DNA of 64,000 nt, from contig NZ_JAUZEE010000001.1 in the NCBI RefSeq assembly GCF_030705305.1, positions 372,001-436,000 of the forward strand, in the 5' to 3' direction. This document shows, piece after piece, positions 24,410 to 33,590 of this stretch. Within the stretch, counting starts at the first letter, position 1, and each line of letters begins with the position of its first letter. The translations under genes and the position numbers were made by a program. Below the pieces are notes generated by a model, which was given only the letters and a program-made list of their open reading frames with translations, was not told where the DNA came from and searched no databases. The DNA comes from Leptothrix discophora (GTDB lineage Bacteria > Pseudomonadota > Gammaproteobacteria > Burkholderiales > Burkholderiaceae_C).

Positions 24410-25186
24410 TCAGCGTGCGGCGGCGCGGGCTTGCAGAAAGGCCCGCAGCGCCTCGTTGACGAGCGCGGCCGACTCGACATGCGGCAGGTGCCCGGCCTCG
24501 GGTGCGAGCACGGTCTCGGCGCCGAAGCGGGCCAGCCGGTCCGGGTCCGGTGGGTTGATGCGGTCCTGCGCGCCCCAGATCACCAGGCGGGGCAGGGCGG
24601 TCGGCGGGGTGCGGCCGATGGCCTCGGCGGTGGCTTCCAGCGTGGCGGCCTCGTCGCGCAGGGCCTGGGCGATGCGGCGCAGCGCGTCGCGCCGGCCGGG
24701 CTCGCCCAGCTGGGCCAGCACGCGGGCGACCAGCACACGGCCGATCAGGCGCGGCTGCACGACCAGGCGCTGCATCAGTGCGCTGGCCTGGACGGCATCT
24801 TCCAGGTCCGGATAGGTGTCCAGGAAGGTGGCATCGACGCCCAGTCCGAGGCCGGCCGGGGCGATCAGCGCCAGCGACGCGACCAGGTCCGGGCGGACCT
24901 GCGCCAGCCGCAGCGCGACCGCGCCGCCCAGCGAATGGCCGACCAGGTTCAGGCGCGTGAGGCCGGCCGCGTCCAGCGCCTGCGCGACCCGCGCGGCCAG
25001 CGTCGCGACGCGGCCGTCGTCCACGGCGGTGTCGGCGCTGCCATGGCCCGGCAGGTCGACCGCATGCAGCGTCGCGGCGGTCTGCAGCGCCGTCTGGTTG
25101 ACGACCCAGGACAGGCTGTCCGAGCCGTAGCCGTGCAGCAGCACCGCGTCCGGACCGGCGCCGCCGAGGCGCTTGAGCACCGCCAT
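24410..25186 (-). CDS. alpha/beta hydrolase, AcoC-like C-terminal half encoded separately
   Basis: Protein of 258 residues. LLHGYGSDSLSW is the oxyanion-hole region near residue 20, VDLPGHGSAD follows near 45, and the nucleophile elbow is GHSLGGAVAL near 83; the catalytic Asp and His are expected in LVIWGAQDRINPP and APEAGHLPHVE. Its sequence and position fit the C-terminal hydrolase-fold domain of the acetoin-dehydrogenase E2 protein AcoC, where the lipoyl domain is normally fused in front. Here the lipoyl protein is a separate gene ending six bases before this start. Confidence 0.88.
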   Translation of the reverse strand: MAVLKRLGGAGPDAVLLHGYGSDSLSWVVNQTALQTAATLHAVDLPGHGSADTAVDDGRVATLAARVAQALDAAGLTRLNLVGHSLGGAVALRLAQVRPDLVASLALIAPAGLGLGVDATFLDTYPDLEDAVQASALMQRLVVQPRLIGRVLVARVLAQLGEPGRRDALRRIAQALRDEAATLEATAEAIGRTPPTALPRLVIWGAQDRINPPDPDRLARFGAETVLAPEAGHLPHVESAALVNEALRAFLQARAAAR

Positions 25187-25191
25187 CGCGC

Positions 25192-25437
25192 TCAGGCCCC
25201 GTCGCCGTCGATCAGGCCCAGCGTCGCGCCGACGCCGGCCAGTTCATCGATGGGCACGGTGATCTCCTTGAGCACGCCGGCGGCCGGCGCCTCGATGTCG
25301 ATCGTGACCTTGGGGGTCTCGATGGTCAGCAGCGCCTCGCCGGCCGCGACGGTCTCGCCGACGGCCTTGTGCCATTGCTGGATCAGCGCTTCCTCGATCT
25401 CGTTGCCGAGCTGGGGCATGACGACGGGGATGTCCAT
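25192..25437 (-). CDS. stand-alone lipoyl/biotinyl carrier domain protein
   Basis: Protein of 81 residues that is only a lipoyl domain: VVMPQLGNEIEEALIQQWHK at the start and LTIETPKVTIDIEAPAAGV with the lipoylation lysine near residue 43. Most lipoyl domains have ET(D/S)KA here; PKV is a variant. It would swing acyl groups from the E1 protein encoded upstream to an acceptor. Start ATG 25437 is 49 bases after the E1 stop. Confidence 0.9.
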   Translation of the reverse strand: MDIPVVMPQLGNEIEEALIQQWHKAVGETVAAGEALLTIETPKVTIDIEAPAAGVLKEITVPIDELAGVGATLGLIDGDGA

Positions 25438-25486
25438 GGGGTGTCCTTGTGGGCAGGTGGGCAGGTGGGCAGGTTCAGGAGGGGCT

Positions 25487-27961
25487 TCAGAGCGCGCGCC
25501 GGGCGAGCGCCAGATCATCCCAGCCGCGCACGCCGCGGCGGGCGTCGCGGCGGCCGGGGAAGAGTTCGGTGGTGACGACGTCCACGATGTCGTCGGCCTG
25601 CGGGAAGTAGGTCGACTCCATGTCCGCGCCCGGCACGATCCAGTTGGGCGCGCCGAGCACGCGCGGCGCAGCCTTCAGGTCGGCGAAGGCGAAGCGGGTG
25701 ACGTTGGCCGCCAGCGTCATCGGGAAGCTGCCGCGCTCGGAGGCTTCCGAGACGATCAGCAGCCGGCCGGTCTTGCGCACCGAGGCGAGCAGCACGTCGT
25801 AGTCGAAGGGCACCAGGGTGCGGGCGTCGATCACCTCGGCGGACAGGCCGAAGTCGTGTTGCAGTTCCTCGGCGGCGGCCAGCGCCGGGTAGAGCGAGGG
25901 GCCGATGGTCAGCACGGTGACGTCCGTGCCCTCGCGCTTGATGTCGGGCAGGCCCAGCGGCAGGCGGTAGTAGCCGGCCGGCACGCCGCCGCCCTGGAAC
26001 TGCTCGACCGTGTCGTACAGGCGCTGGCTCTCGAAGAACACGACCGGGTCGTCGCCGGCCAGCGCGGCCGCCAGCAGGCCCTTGGCATCGTGCGGCGTGG
26101 CCGGGTAGACGACCTTGAGGCCGGGGATGTGGGCGACCAGCGCGGTCCAGTCCTGCGAATGCTGGGCGCCGTACTTGCTGCCCACCGAGCAGCGCAGCAC
26201 CACCGGCAGGCGCAGCGCGCCGGCCGACATCGCGTGCCACTTGGCCATCTGGTTGAAGACCTCGTCGCCGGCCCGGCCGAGGAAGTCGGCATACATCAGC
26301 TCGACCAGCGAACGGCCGCCGGCCAGCGCATGGCCGACCGCCGTGGCGACGATGGCGGCCTCCGAGATCGGCGCGTTGAACAGCCGGTGGTAGGGCATCA
26401 CCTCGTGCAGGCCCTTGTAGACGCCGAAGGCGCCGCCCCACTCGCGGTTCTCCTCGCCGTAGGCGACCAGCCGCTCGTCGTGGACCATGTGGTGCAGGAC
26501 GGCCTCGAACAGGCCGTCGCGCAGCGTGATGGCACGCATCGGCGAGAGCTTCTTACCGTCCGCGTCGAGCCCGAAGCGGGCCTTCTTCGCGTCCTGGCGG
26601 ATGCGCGCGCAGCTCTCCAGCGGGGCCAGCAGCGGCGCGGGCGTCGCGGGCAGTTCGCTGACCGCGTCCGAGAACATCAGCCGGCCGATCAGGGTCGGGT
26701 CGGCCGGGATGTCGACCAGCGGCGAGACCTGCGGATCGACCGCGGCGGCGGTGACCGCGCGGATCGTCTGCGCCACCTGCGCCCGCATCGCGGCGACGGC
26801 CTCGGTGTCCAGCAGGCCCTCGGCGACCAGCGCGGCGGTGTAGACCGCGATCGGGTCATGCGCCTCCCAGGCGGCCAGCTCTTCGCGGGTCCGGTAGGCG
26901 TTGGCGTCGCTGGTGGAGTGGCCGCTGTAGCGGTAGCACTCGACGTCCAGCAGGGCAGGACCTTGCCCGGCGACCAGTTTCGCGCGGGCTCGCTCGACCG
27001 CATCGGCGACGGCCAGCGGGTTCACGCCGTCGACCGTCTCGGCATGCAGGGCCTCGGCGTTGATGCCCGCGCCGATGCGCGACAGTCGTTCCCAGCCCAT
27101 GGTCTCGCCGGCGGTCTGGCCGCCCATGGCGTAGAAGTTGTTGGAGAAGAAGAACAGCACCGGCAGCCCCCCGGCCGGGGCCGCGTCGGCCTCGCCCCAC
27201 AGCGTGCGGCATTGCGCCATGGCGGCGAAGTTCATGGCCTCCCAGACGGGGCCGCAGCCGGTCGAGCCGTCGCCCGCGTTGGCCACCGCGATGGCGCCTT
27301 TGCCGGACCGCTTCAGGCGCATCGCCACGCCGGTGGCGATGCCGGCGGAGGCGCCCACGATCGCGTTGTTCGGGTAGGCGCCGAAGGGCGGGAAAAAGGC
27401 ATGCATCGAGCCGCCCATGCCGCCGTTGAAGCCGTTGGCGCGCATGAAGATCTCGGCCAGCAGGCCCAGCAGCAGGAAGTGCTCGGCCTCGTCACGCGGC
27501 GTCGCGCCCGGCAGGTGGCGGCGCACCGAGCCCAGCAGCGCACCGCCCTGGTGGCCGGCCAGGATGGCGTCGAGCGCCGCCGCGTCGAGCCGCTGGATGG
27601 CGGCCAGGCCCTTGGCGATGAACTCGCCGTGGCTGCGGTGGCTGCCCATGATCAGGTCCTGGACCTGCAGGCCCAGGGCCTGCCCGACGGCCGCACCTTC
27701 CTGTCCGATCGACAGGTGGGCGGGTCCCTTGTAGTTGTAGACGATGTCGGCGTAGGCGCCCTTGGCCTTGAAGGTCGCGAGCATGGTCTCGAACTCGCGG
27801 ATCACCAGCATGTGGCGCAGCACCTCGCGCAACGCCGCATCGCCCCGCCGGTCACGTTCCTCGGCCAGCGCCCGGGCATAGGCATGCACCGGGATCGTCG
27901 GCACAGACAGCTGGCCGGGCTGGCGGGTCAGGGCGGGATCGATGGGCAGGCTCTTGGGCAT
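25487..27961 (-). CDS. fused alpha/beta thiamine-diphosphate dehydrogenase E1 component
   Basis: Protein of 824 residues joining both E1 chains. The alpha part (about 40-430) has GQEGAAVGQALG near 76, the HAFFPPFGAYPNNAIVG loop near 190, and the thiamine-diphosphate motif GDGSTGCGPVWEAMNF to FFFSNN near 233-265. The beta part (about 465-800) has YGEENREWGGAFG near 495, ADFLGRAGDEVFNQMAKW near 555 and RCSVGSKYGAQHSQDW near 590. It decarboxylates a 2-oxo acid or acetoin-like compound and loads the lipoyl protein. No E3 gene is nearby. First gene of the operon; its promoter region holds a perfect palindrome. Confidence 0.92.
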   Translation of the reverse strand: MPKSLPIDPALTRQPGQLSVPTIPVHAYARALAEERDRRGDAALREVLRHMLVIREFETMLATFKAKGAYADIVYNYKGPAHLSIGQEGAAVGQALGLQVQDLIMGSHRSHGEFIAKGLAAIQRLDAAALDAILAGHQGGALLGSVRRHLPGATPRDEAEHFLLLGLLAEIFMRANGFNGGMGGSMHAFFPPFGAYPNNAIVGASAGIATGVAMRLKRSGKGAIAVANAGDGSTGCGPVWEAMNFAAMAQCRTLWGEADAAPAGGLPVLFFFSNNFYAMGGQTAGETMGWERLSRIGAGINAEALHAETVDGVNPLAVADAVERARAKLVAGQGPALLDVECYRYSGHSTSDANAYRTREELAAWEAHDPIAVYTAALVAEGLLDTEAVAAMRAQVAQTIRAVTAAAVDPQVSPLVDIPADPTLIGRLMFSDAVSELPATPAPLLAPLESCARIRQDAKKARFGLDADGKKLSPMRAITLRDGLFEAVLHHMVHDERLVAYGEENREWGGAFGVYKGLHEVMPYHRLFNAPISEAAIVATAVGHALAGGRSLVELMYADFLGRAGDEVFNQMAKWHAMSAGALRLPVVLRCSVGSKYGAQHSQDWTALVAHIPGLKVVYPATPHDAKGLLAAALAGDDPVVFFESQRLYDTVEQFQGGGVPAGYYRLPLGLPDIKREGTDVTVLTIGPSLYPALAAAEELQHDFGLSAEVIDARTLVPFDYDVLLASVRKTGRLLIVSEASERGSFPMTLAANVTRFAFADLKAAPRVLGAPNWIVPGADMESTYFPQADDIVDVVTTELFPGRRDARRGVRGWDDLALARRAL

Positions 27962-28006
27962 GGTGCGTCGCAGGGCGTCGGTGGGATGTGTGTGATTCTA
28001 GGCACA

Positions 28007-28028
28007 TTTGTTTTTCATAGAAAACAAA
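28007..28028. promoter_or_regulatory. perfect palindrome TTTGTTTT-N6-AAAACAAA upstream of the E1 operon
   Basis: TTTGTTTT at 28007-28014 and AAAACAAA at 28021-28028 are exact inverted repeats around TCATAG, in an A/T-rich patch that stands out from the GC-rich surroundings. It lies about 46-67 bases upstream of the E1 start codon on the minus strand. It is a good candidate operator for the SorC-type regulator encoded at the end of that operon. Confidence 0.6.
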
Positions 28029-28153
28029 AGACGCATCGGGACCATGGGAACTCGCCGTCGAGGACACCGGAACGAATCGATACCCAAGCCGTCGCACGGG
28101 CGGTTCAAGATGCGGGTCTTCCCGACCGGCGCGGCCGCGCCCAGGAGCACGTC

Positions 28154-29185
28154 ATGAACCCACGTCCGCATGTCTGTTTCGACCGCATCCTGCCGCGCGA
28201 GCTGTTCCTGCCGGCCGGCACGATGCAGGTGGCCGGTCGCACCCGCGCGATCTCGCCGATCGGCAAGACCTGGATGAACGGCTCGACGCTGCATGTGCGC
28301 TTCATCGGCGGGACGGCCGCCGAGCGGGCCAACGCGCAGGTGCAGGCCGGCTGGTGGCAGGCGGCCTGCAACCTGGGCTTCGTGTTCGACGACGCGCCGC
28401 AGGCCGAGATCCGCATCGCCTTCAACCCGGACGACGGCGCCTGGTCCTACATCGGCACCGACGCCCGCTCCATCCCCTACGACCAACCGACCATGAACCT
28501 CGGCTTCGAGGACGGCGGCACCGCCGCGCACGAGTTCGGCCACGCCATCGGCCTGGCCCACGAGCACCAGAACCCGGCCGGCGGCATCCAGTGGAACGAG
28601 GTGGTGGTGATCCGGGAACTGGGCGGACCGCCCAACAACTGGTCCGAGGCGATGACCCGCCACAACGTGCTGGCGCGCTATGCCACCGACCAGATCAACG
28701 GCACGCAGTTCGATCCCGACTCGGTCATGCTGTACTTCTTCCCGGCCTCCTGGACCACCAACGGCATCGCCACGCATGCCAACCACGTGCTGTCGGCGCT
28801 GGACAGGGAATTCGTCGCCGGCGCCAGGATGTACCCGAAGGCCCAAGGTCCGACGGTGGGCAGCGCGGTGACGCTGGCGGTCAATGCGCGCGAGCGCACG
28901 CCCGCCACGATCGGCCAGTTCGGCGAGGAGGACCTCTACACCTTCACCGTCGCGCAGCGCGGCCTGCACATCGTCGATACGCAAGGGCCGAGCGATGTGG
29001 TGATGAAGCTGTTCGGACCCGACTCGCCGACCGCGCTGATCGCCGAGGACGACGATTCCGGCATCGGCCGCAATGCCCGCATCGCCCGAGCCTTGATGCC
29101 GGGCCGGCACTGGGTGCAGGTGCGCCACTACAACCGCCGCAGCGGCGTGGGCGACTACTCGGTGCGGGTGCGCCGTTCGGCTTGA
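28154..29185 (+). CDS. astacin-like zinc metalloprotease with C-terminal PPC-type domain
   Basis: Protein of 343 residues. The zinc-binding motif HEFGHAIGLAHE matches HExxHxxGxxHE near residue 131, with a Met-turn in DSVMLYFF near 195. Residues about 250-343 form a pre-peptidase C-terminal (PPC)-like beta domain (EDLYTFTVAQRGLHIVDTQG, DDDSGIGRNARI). No Sec or Tat signal is visible at the N-terminus, unusual for this class. CAGGAGCACGTC precedes the ATG. Substrates unknown; it may act intracellularly, be exported by another route, or have a longer unrecognised N-terminus. Confidence 0.85.
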   Translation: MNPRPHVCFDRILPRELFLPAGTMQVAGRTRAISPIGKTWMNGSTLHVRFIGGTAAERANAQVQAGWWQAACNLGFVFDDAPQAEIRIAFNPDDGAWSYIGTDARSIPYDQPTMNLGFEDGGTAAHEFGHAIGLAHEHQNPAGGIQWNEVVVIRELGGPPNNWSEAMTRHNVLARYATDQINGTQFDPDSVMLYFFPASWTTNGIATHANHVLSALDREFVAGARMYPKAQGPTVGSAVTLAVNARERTPATIGQFGEEDLYTFTVAQRGLHIVDTQGPSDVVMKLFGPDSPTALIAEDDDSGIGRNARIARALMPGRHWVQVRHYNRRSGVGDYSVRVRRSA

Positions 29186-29242
29186 TCCGAAAGGGGCGCG
29201 GAACGACCGACCGCGGCCTGCTCGCCGGTCCGGCCGGTCCGA

Positions 29243-30118
29243 TCAGCGCCGCGACAGCAGCCAGGCCAGCGCCTGGGCCATGTCCGGCGCGGCCTGCGGC
29301 GGCGGGCTCTCGGCCCGGGCCGCCGCGGTCTGCTGGAAGCGTCGCTCGACGCCCGGCAGCACCACCGATGCCGGCCCATGCCGGGCCAGTTCGGCGGCTG
29401 CCTCGTGGACCTCATGGGCGCGCCGGCCGGCATGCACGACGTGCGTGCGCACCAGCATCTCCAGAAAGTCCTGCAGCGGCGTCTGGTCGATGTCGCGCAG
29501 CTGTTCGAACAGCTGGGCGCGCAGGCCCTGCCGCTCGGCGGCCACCAGCAGCTCGACGCTCAGGGCCTCCAGCCCCTTGGTGAAGGCGCTGCGCAGCAGC
29601 TTGAGCGCCACCGCGTCGCCGGGGCGTCCCCCTTCGATCACCTGGACGCGCGCGCCGGCCTGGCTCATCCACCGAGCCAGTTCGGCCGCGCCGTCGCCGG
29701 CTGCCAGCAGCGGCGTGCGCGCACCGGCCAGCGAGACCGCCCCCATGATCGCCACGTCGACATAGCGCAGCGAAGCGGCGGCGGCCAGCCGTGCCGATTC
29801 GCGCTTGGTGTCCGGGCTGGCGGTGCTGAGGTCGCACAGCGTCGCGCCCGGACGGGCCAGCGCGAGGCAGCGGCGGGTGATCTCCAGCGTGTGCGAGCCG
29901 GTCACGCAGGTCAGGATCCAGTCGCGGTCGGCGAGCCAGGGGCCGAGCGTGTCATCGGCATCGGCATCGGCATCGGCATCGGAGGCGGCGGCGGCGGCAT
30001 CGGCGGCGGCCTTCAGGCTGGCCCGCGCCTGGCAGGTCCGCAGGTCCAGGCCGGCGGCGCGCAGCGCATCGGCGTAGATGCGGCCGACCTCACCGAGGCC
30101 GACAAGGGCGATCTTCAT
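29243..30118 (-). CDS. NAD(P)-dependent 3-hydroxyacid-dehydrogenase-like protein (DUF1932 C-terminus)
   Basis: Protein of 291 residues. The N-terminal Rossmann motif is IALVGLGEVGRIYADAL, with CDLSTASPDTKRE near residue 95, typical of beta-hydroxyacid dehydrogenases; the C-terminal helical part with KLLRSAFTKGLEALSVELL near 180 looks like DUF1932. A low-complexity insert SDADADADADD near residues 46-56 comes from five CATCGG hexamers and is not conserved in the family, an obvious recent expansion. Reaction not predictable. Confidence 0.85.
   Translation of the reverse strand: MKIALVGLGEVGRIYADALRAAGLDLRTCQARASLKAAADAAAAASDADADADADDTLGPWLADRDWILTCVTGSHTLEITRRCLALARPGATLCDLSTASPDTKRESARLAAAASLRYVDVAIMGAVSLAGARTPLLAAGDGAAELARWMSQAGARVQVIEGGRPGDAVALKLLRSAFTKGLEALSVELLVAAERQGLRAQLFEQLRDIDQTPLQDFLEMLVRTHVVHAGRRAHEVHEAAAELARHGPASVVLPGVERRFQQTAAARAESPPPQAAPDMAQALAWLLSRR
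29953..29982 (-). repeat. five CATCGG hexanucleotide repeats within a dehydrogenase gene
   Basis: CATCGG occurs five times head to tail (minus strand CCGATG, read as alternating Asp-Ala). A GCC/GGC triplet run follows immediately. Unit length is a multiple of three, so slippage changes protein length without frameshift. Confidence 0.95.
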
Positions 30119-30167
30119 GGGCCGGCTCCTGGCCAGTCGTGCAGGCCGGGAGTGTCGGCGACGCGGC

Positions 30168-31175
30168 TCAGGGCGCGGCCAACGCGGCATCGATGGCCGT
30201 GAGTTCCTCGTCCGACAGCGGTGCGGCGTGGGCCGCCTCGACCGCGTCGCGGACCTGCTGCGGCCGGCTCGCGCCGATCAGCACGCTGGTCATGCCCGGA
30301 TGCCGCAGCACCCAGGTCAACGCCATTTGCGCGAGCTTCTGGCCGCGGGCACGGGCGATGGCGTCGAGCGCCTCGATGGTGCGCAGCCGCTGCGGCGTCA
30401 GGTCGGCCGGCTTGAGGAAGCCCACGCCCTTGGCCGCGCGTGAATCGGCCGGCACCTGGCCACCCAGGTAGCGGTCGGTCAGCAGGCCCTGGGCCAGCGG
30501 CGAGAAGGCGATGCAGCCGATGCCCTCGTCGGCCAGCGCCGGCAGCAGCGCCGCCTCGATGCCACGGTCCAGCAGGTTGTAGCGCGGCTGGTGGATCAGG
30601 CAGGGCGTGCCGAGCCGACGCAGGATCGCGGCCGCCTCGCGCAGCCGGTCGGGCGGGTAGTTGGACAGCCCGACGTGGAGCGCCCGGCCGCTGCGCACGG
30701 CGTGGTCGAGCGCGGCCAGGGTCTCCTCCAGCGGCGTGTCGGGATCGGGCCGGTGGTGATAGAAGATGTCGACGTGGGACAGGCCCATGCGGCGCAGGCT
30801 CTGGTCCAGGCTGCCCAGCAGGTACTTGCGCGAGCCGCCGTCTCCGTAGGGGCCGGGGCCCATCCGGTAGCCGGCCTTGGTCGAGACGATCAGCTCGTCG
30901 CGGTGGGCCGCGAAGTCGAGCTTCAGCAGCCGGCCGACGTGTTCCTCGGCCGAGCCCGGCGGCGGGCCGTAGTTGTTGGCCAGGTCGATGTGCGTGACGC
31001 CCAGGTCGAAGGCGCAGCGCAGGGTCTCGCGCAGGGTGTCGGCACGGTCGACGTCGCCGAAGTTGTGCCACAGGCCGAGCGACACCGCGCCCAGTTTCAG
31101 GCCGCTGGCGCCGCAGCGCCGGTAGGGCAGGCGCTCGCAGCGGTCGGGTGCGGCGAGCCAGGGGCTGGGGGTCAT
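30168..31175 (-). CDS. aldo/keto reductase, L-glyceraldehyde-3-phosphate reductase (YghZ/Gpr) type
   Basis: Protein of 335 residues closely matching AKR14-type YghZ: DLANNYGPPPGSAEE near residue 65 (catalytic Asp and Tyr), VSTKAGYRMGPGPYGDGGSR near 96 (Lys), DIFYHHRPDPDTPLEETLAAL (His) and IGASRPQQVRDAV near 305 for NADPH. Characterised relatives reduce L-glyceraldehyde 3-phosphate and methylglyoxal. It lies 53 bases after galK on the same strand and may be part of the galactose transcript. Confidence 0.9.
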   Translation of the reverse strand: MTPSPWLAAPDRCERLPYRRCGASGLKLGAVSLGLWHNFGDVDRADTLRETLRCAFDLGVTHIDLANNYGPPPGSAEEHVGRLLKLDFAAHRDELIVSTKAGYRMGPGPYGDGGSRKYLLGSLDQSLRRMGLSHVDIFYHHRPDPDTPLEETLAALDHAVRSGRALHVGLSNYPPDRLREAAAILRRLGTPCLIHQPRYNLLDRGIEAALLPALADEGIGCIAFSPLAQGLLTDRYLGGQVPADSRAAKGVGFLKPADLTPQRLRTIEALDAIARARGQKLAQMALTWVLRHPGMTSVLIGASRPQQVRDAVEAAHAAPLSDEELTAIDAALAAP

Positions 31176-31228
31176 GGACGTTTCAAGGACGTTGTTCGTG
31201 GACAGGTTGGGAGGCCGCCGCGCGGCCG

Positions 31229-32410
31229 TCAGGCATGACCGTGCAGGGCGACCGGACCCGCTCCCGCGCTGGGGTGGCAGACGTAGACCGAGGCCGCCTC
31301 GCCGCTGGGTGCGCGGTACTGCGCGGCAATGGCCTCGCGGGCCGCGCCGACCAGGTTCTCGGGCAACAGCGCGACCACGCAGCCGCCGAAGCCACCACCG
31401 GTCATGCGCGCGCCGCCGGCCGGGCCGATCACGCCTTGCAGGATCTCGACCAGCTGGTCGATCGGCGGCACGGTGATCTCGAAGTCGTCGCGCATCGACA
31501 CATGCGATTCGGCCATCAGCGCGCCCATGCGCACCATGTCGCCCGCGGCCAGCGCCTGCGCGGCATCGAGGGTGCGGCGGTTCTCGGTCACGACGTGGCG
31601 GGCGCGGCGCCAGGCCAGTTCGTCCAGGTCGCCGCGCCCGGCCACCAGGCGGGCTTCGTCGAGGTCGCGCAGGGCGGCCACGCCGTAGTGCGCGGCGGCC
31701 GCCTCGCACTGCTCGCGGCGGGTGTTGTATTCGCTGTCGACCAGGCCACGCTTGACGCGCGAATGCACGATCAGCACGGCGATGTCGGTGTCCAGGTGGA
31801 CGGGGCTCACGTCCAGGCTGCGGCAGTCGATCAGCAGCGCATGGCCGGCCGTGCTGCGCGCGGAAATGAGCTGGTCCATGATCCCGCAGTTGCAGCCGAC
31901 GAAGCGGTTCTCGGCGATCTGCGCGAGCTGGGCGATGCGGGTCTGGCTCAGGTCCAGGTCCTGCAGCGACTTGAAGGCCTGGGCGATGGCGACCTCCAGC
32001 GCGGCCGACGACGACAGGCCCGCGCCCTGCGGCACGTTGCCGGCCACGGCGAGTTCGGCGCCGCGCAGCGGCCAGCCGTCGTCGAGCAGGGCCTTGACGG
32101 TGCCGCGCACGTAGTTGATCCAGGCCTGGTCGGCCCGGCCCTGCACCGGCAGGATGGGCGCGTCGAGGCGGAACTCGTCGAGCTGGTCGCCGTAGTCGCT
32201 GGCGACCACGCGCACCGTCATGTCGTCGCGCGGCTGGGCGGCCACCAGCGTGTGGTAGTCGATCGCGCAGGGCAGCACGAACCCGTCGTTGTAGTCGGTG
32301 TGTTCGCCGATCAGGTTGACGCGGCCGGGGGCATGCACGACGGTGGTCGGCGCGGCATCGAAGCTGTCGGCGAACGACGCGAGCACGCGCGTCATCAGGG
32401 GGGAGCTCAT
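31229..32410 (-). CDS. galK: galactokinase
   Basis: Protein of 393 residues (usual 380-390) of the GHMP kinase family. The galactokinase signature is [19 protein letters not shown] near residue 28, the ATP-binding motif [15 protein letters not shown] near 125, and the third GHMP motif [13 protein letters not shown] near 345. It phosphorylates alpha-D-galactose at O1 in the Leloir pathway. AAGGACG precedes the ATG. It follows galT by 40 bases in the leftward alpha-galactoside operon. Confidence 0.97.
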   Translation of the reverse strand: MSSPLMTRVLASFADSFDAAPTTVVHAPGRVNLIGEHTDYNDGFVLPCAIDYHTLVAAQPRDDMTVRVVASDYGDQLDEFRLDAPILPVQGRADQAWINYVRGTVKALLDDGWPLRGAELAVAGNVPQGAGLSSSAALEVAIAQAFKSLQDLDLSQTRIAQLAQIAENRFVGCNCGIMDQLISARSTAGHALLIDCRSLDVSPVHLDTDIAVLIVHSRVKRGLVDSEYNTRREQCEAAAAHYGVAALRDLDEARLVAGRGDLDELAWRRARHVVTENRRTLDAAQALAAGDMVRMGALMAESHVSMRDDFEITVPPIDQLVEILQGVIGPAGGARMTGGGFGGCVVALLPENLVGAAREAIAAQYRAPSGEAASVYVCHPSAGAGPVALHGHA

Positions 32411-32450
32411 CGGGTGCGTCCTTGTGGTGGGGCGGGGCGATGTCGACGGC

Positions 32451-33590
32451 TCAGGCCGTGGCCGGGTCCGAGGTCTCGTCCGAGGCGACGTCCGATGCCT
32501 TGTAGTGAACGTCGCTCACCGCGCGCAGCTTCTCGGCGGCCTGTTCGGGCGTCAGGTCGCGCTGCGCCTCGGCCAGCATCTCGAAGCCGACCATGAACTT
32601 GCGCACCGTGGCCGAGCGCAGCAGCGGCGGGTAGAAATGGGCGTGCAGCTGCCAGGCCCGCGCGTCGTCGCCGACCGCGTCGAAGGGCGCGCCGTGCCAA
32701 CCCATCGAGTACGGGAAGCTGCAGCGGAACAGGTTGTCGTAGCGCGAGGTCAGTGCCTTCAGCGCGACCGCCAGGTCGGCCCGCTGCGCCGGGTCCAGCT
32801 GCGGCAGGCGCTGGACCGCGAAGCGCGGCAGCAGCAGGGTCTCGAACGGCCAGGTGGCCCAGTAGGGCACGACCGCGAGCCAGTGCGCGGTCTGCACCAC
32901 CGTGCGCTCGCCAAGGGCGGCCTCGCGCTCGGCATAGTCCAGCAGCATGGGCCGGCCCTGTCGGGCCAGGTAGAGGCGCTGCTCGCGGTGTTCGGCGGCG
33001 GCCTCGTTGGGCAGGTGGCCGGTGGCCCAGATCTGGCCGTGCGGATGCGGCTGCGAGCAGCCCATGATCGAGCCCTTGTTCTCGAACACCTGAACCCACG
33101 GGTGGTTGCGGCCGAGCTCCACGGACTGCTCGCACCAGGTGTCGATGACGCCGCCGATGGCCGCCAGCGACAGCTCGGGCAAGGTCCGCGCATGGTCGGG
33201 CGAGAAGCAGATCACCCGGCTGGTGCCACGTGCCGAGGCGACCGTGAACAGCGGGTCGGGCGAGGCCGGTGTGGCCTGCATCTGCGGCACGTCCGGCATC
33301 AGGGCGGCATGGTCGTTGGTGAAGACAAAGGTGCCGGTGTAGGCCGGGTTGACGTCGCCGCTGACCCGCGTGTTGCCGGCGCACAGATAGCAGCCGGGAT
33401 CGTGCGAGGGCAGCGTCTCGTCGGCCGCGTCTTCCTGCCGGCCCTGCCAGGGCCGCTTGCTGCGCTGGGGCGAGACCAGCACCCACTGGCCGGTCAGCGG
33501 GTTGCGGCGGCGGTGCGAGTGTTCGGTCGGGTCGAAGGCGGGGGCGTTCATGGCAGGCGTGGCAAGCGTGGGGTCGGCGGCGGACCGCAT
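32451..33590 (-). CDS. galT: galactose-1-phosphate uridylyltransferase (class I)
   Basis: Protein of up to 379 residues. [20 protein letters not shown] near residue 28, [11 protein letters not shown] near 63 with zinc-type Cys, and the active-site [18 protein letters not shown] near 178 with the uridylylated His are all intact. It swaps UMP between UDP-glucose and galactose 1-phosphate. The ATG at 33590 overlaps the alpha-galactosidase TGA by one base; an internal ATG at 33551 is the alternative start and gives the more typical length. No galE is visible in the window. Confidence 0.96.
   Translation of the reverse strand: MRSAADPTLATPAMNAPAFDPTEHSHRRRNPLTGQWVLVSPQRSKRPWQGRQEDAADETLPSHDPGCYLCAGNTRVSGDVNPAYTGTFVFTNDHAALMPDVPQMQATPASPDPLFTVASARGTSRVICFSPDHARTLPELSLAAIGGVIDTWCEQSVELGRNHPWVQVFENKGSIMGCSQPHPHGQIWATGHLPNEAAAEHREQRLYLARQGRPMLLDYAEREAALGERTVVQTAHWLAVVPYWATWPFETLLLPRFAVQRLPQLDPAQRADLAVALKALTSRYDNLFRCSFPYSMGWHGAPFDAVGDDARAWQLHAHFYPPLLRSATVRKFMVGFEMLAEAQRDLTPEQAAEKLRAVSDVHYKASDVASDETSDPATA

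Noticed and set aside
24356-29185. A 1609-codon open frame on the + strand
   Set aside because: Its first 3.8 kb runs antisense to the SorC, hydrolase, lipoyl and E1 genes and is Arg/Gly/Val/Gln-rich with no domain; only its last 343 codons (from 28154) are the real metalloprotease. It is an effect of high GC.
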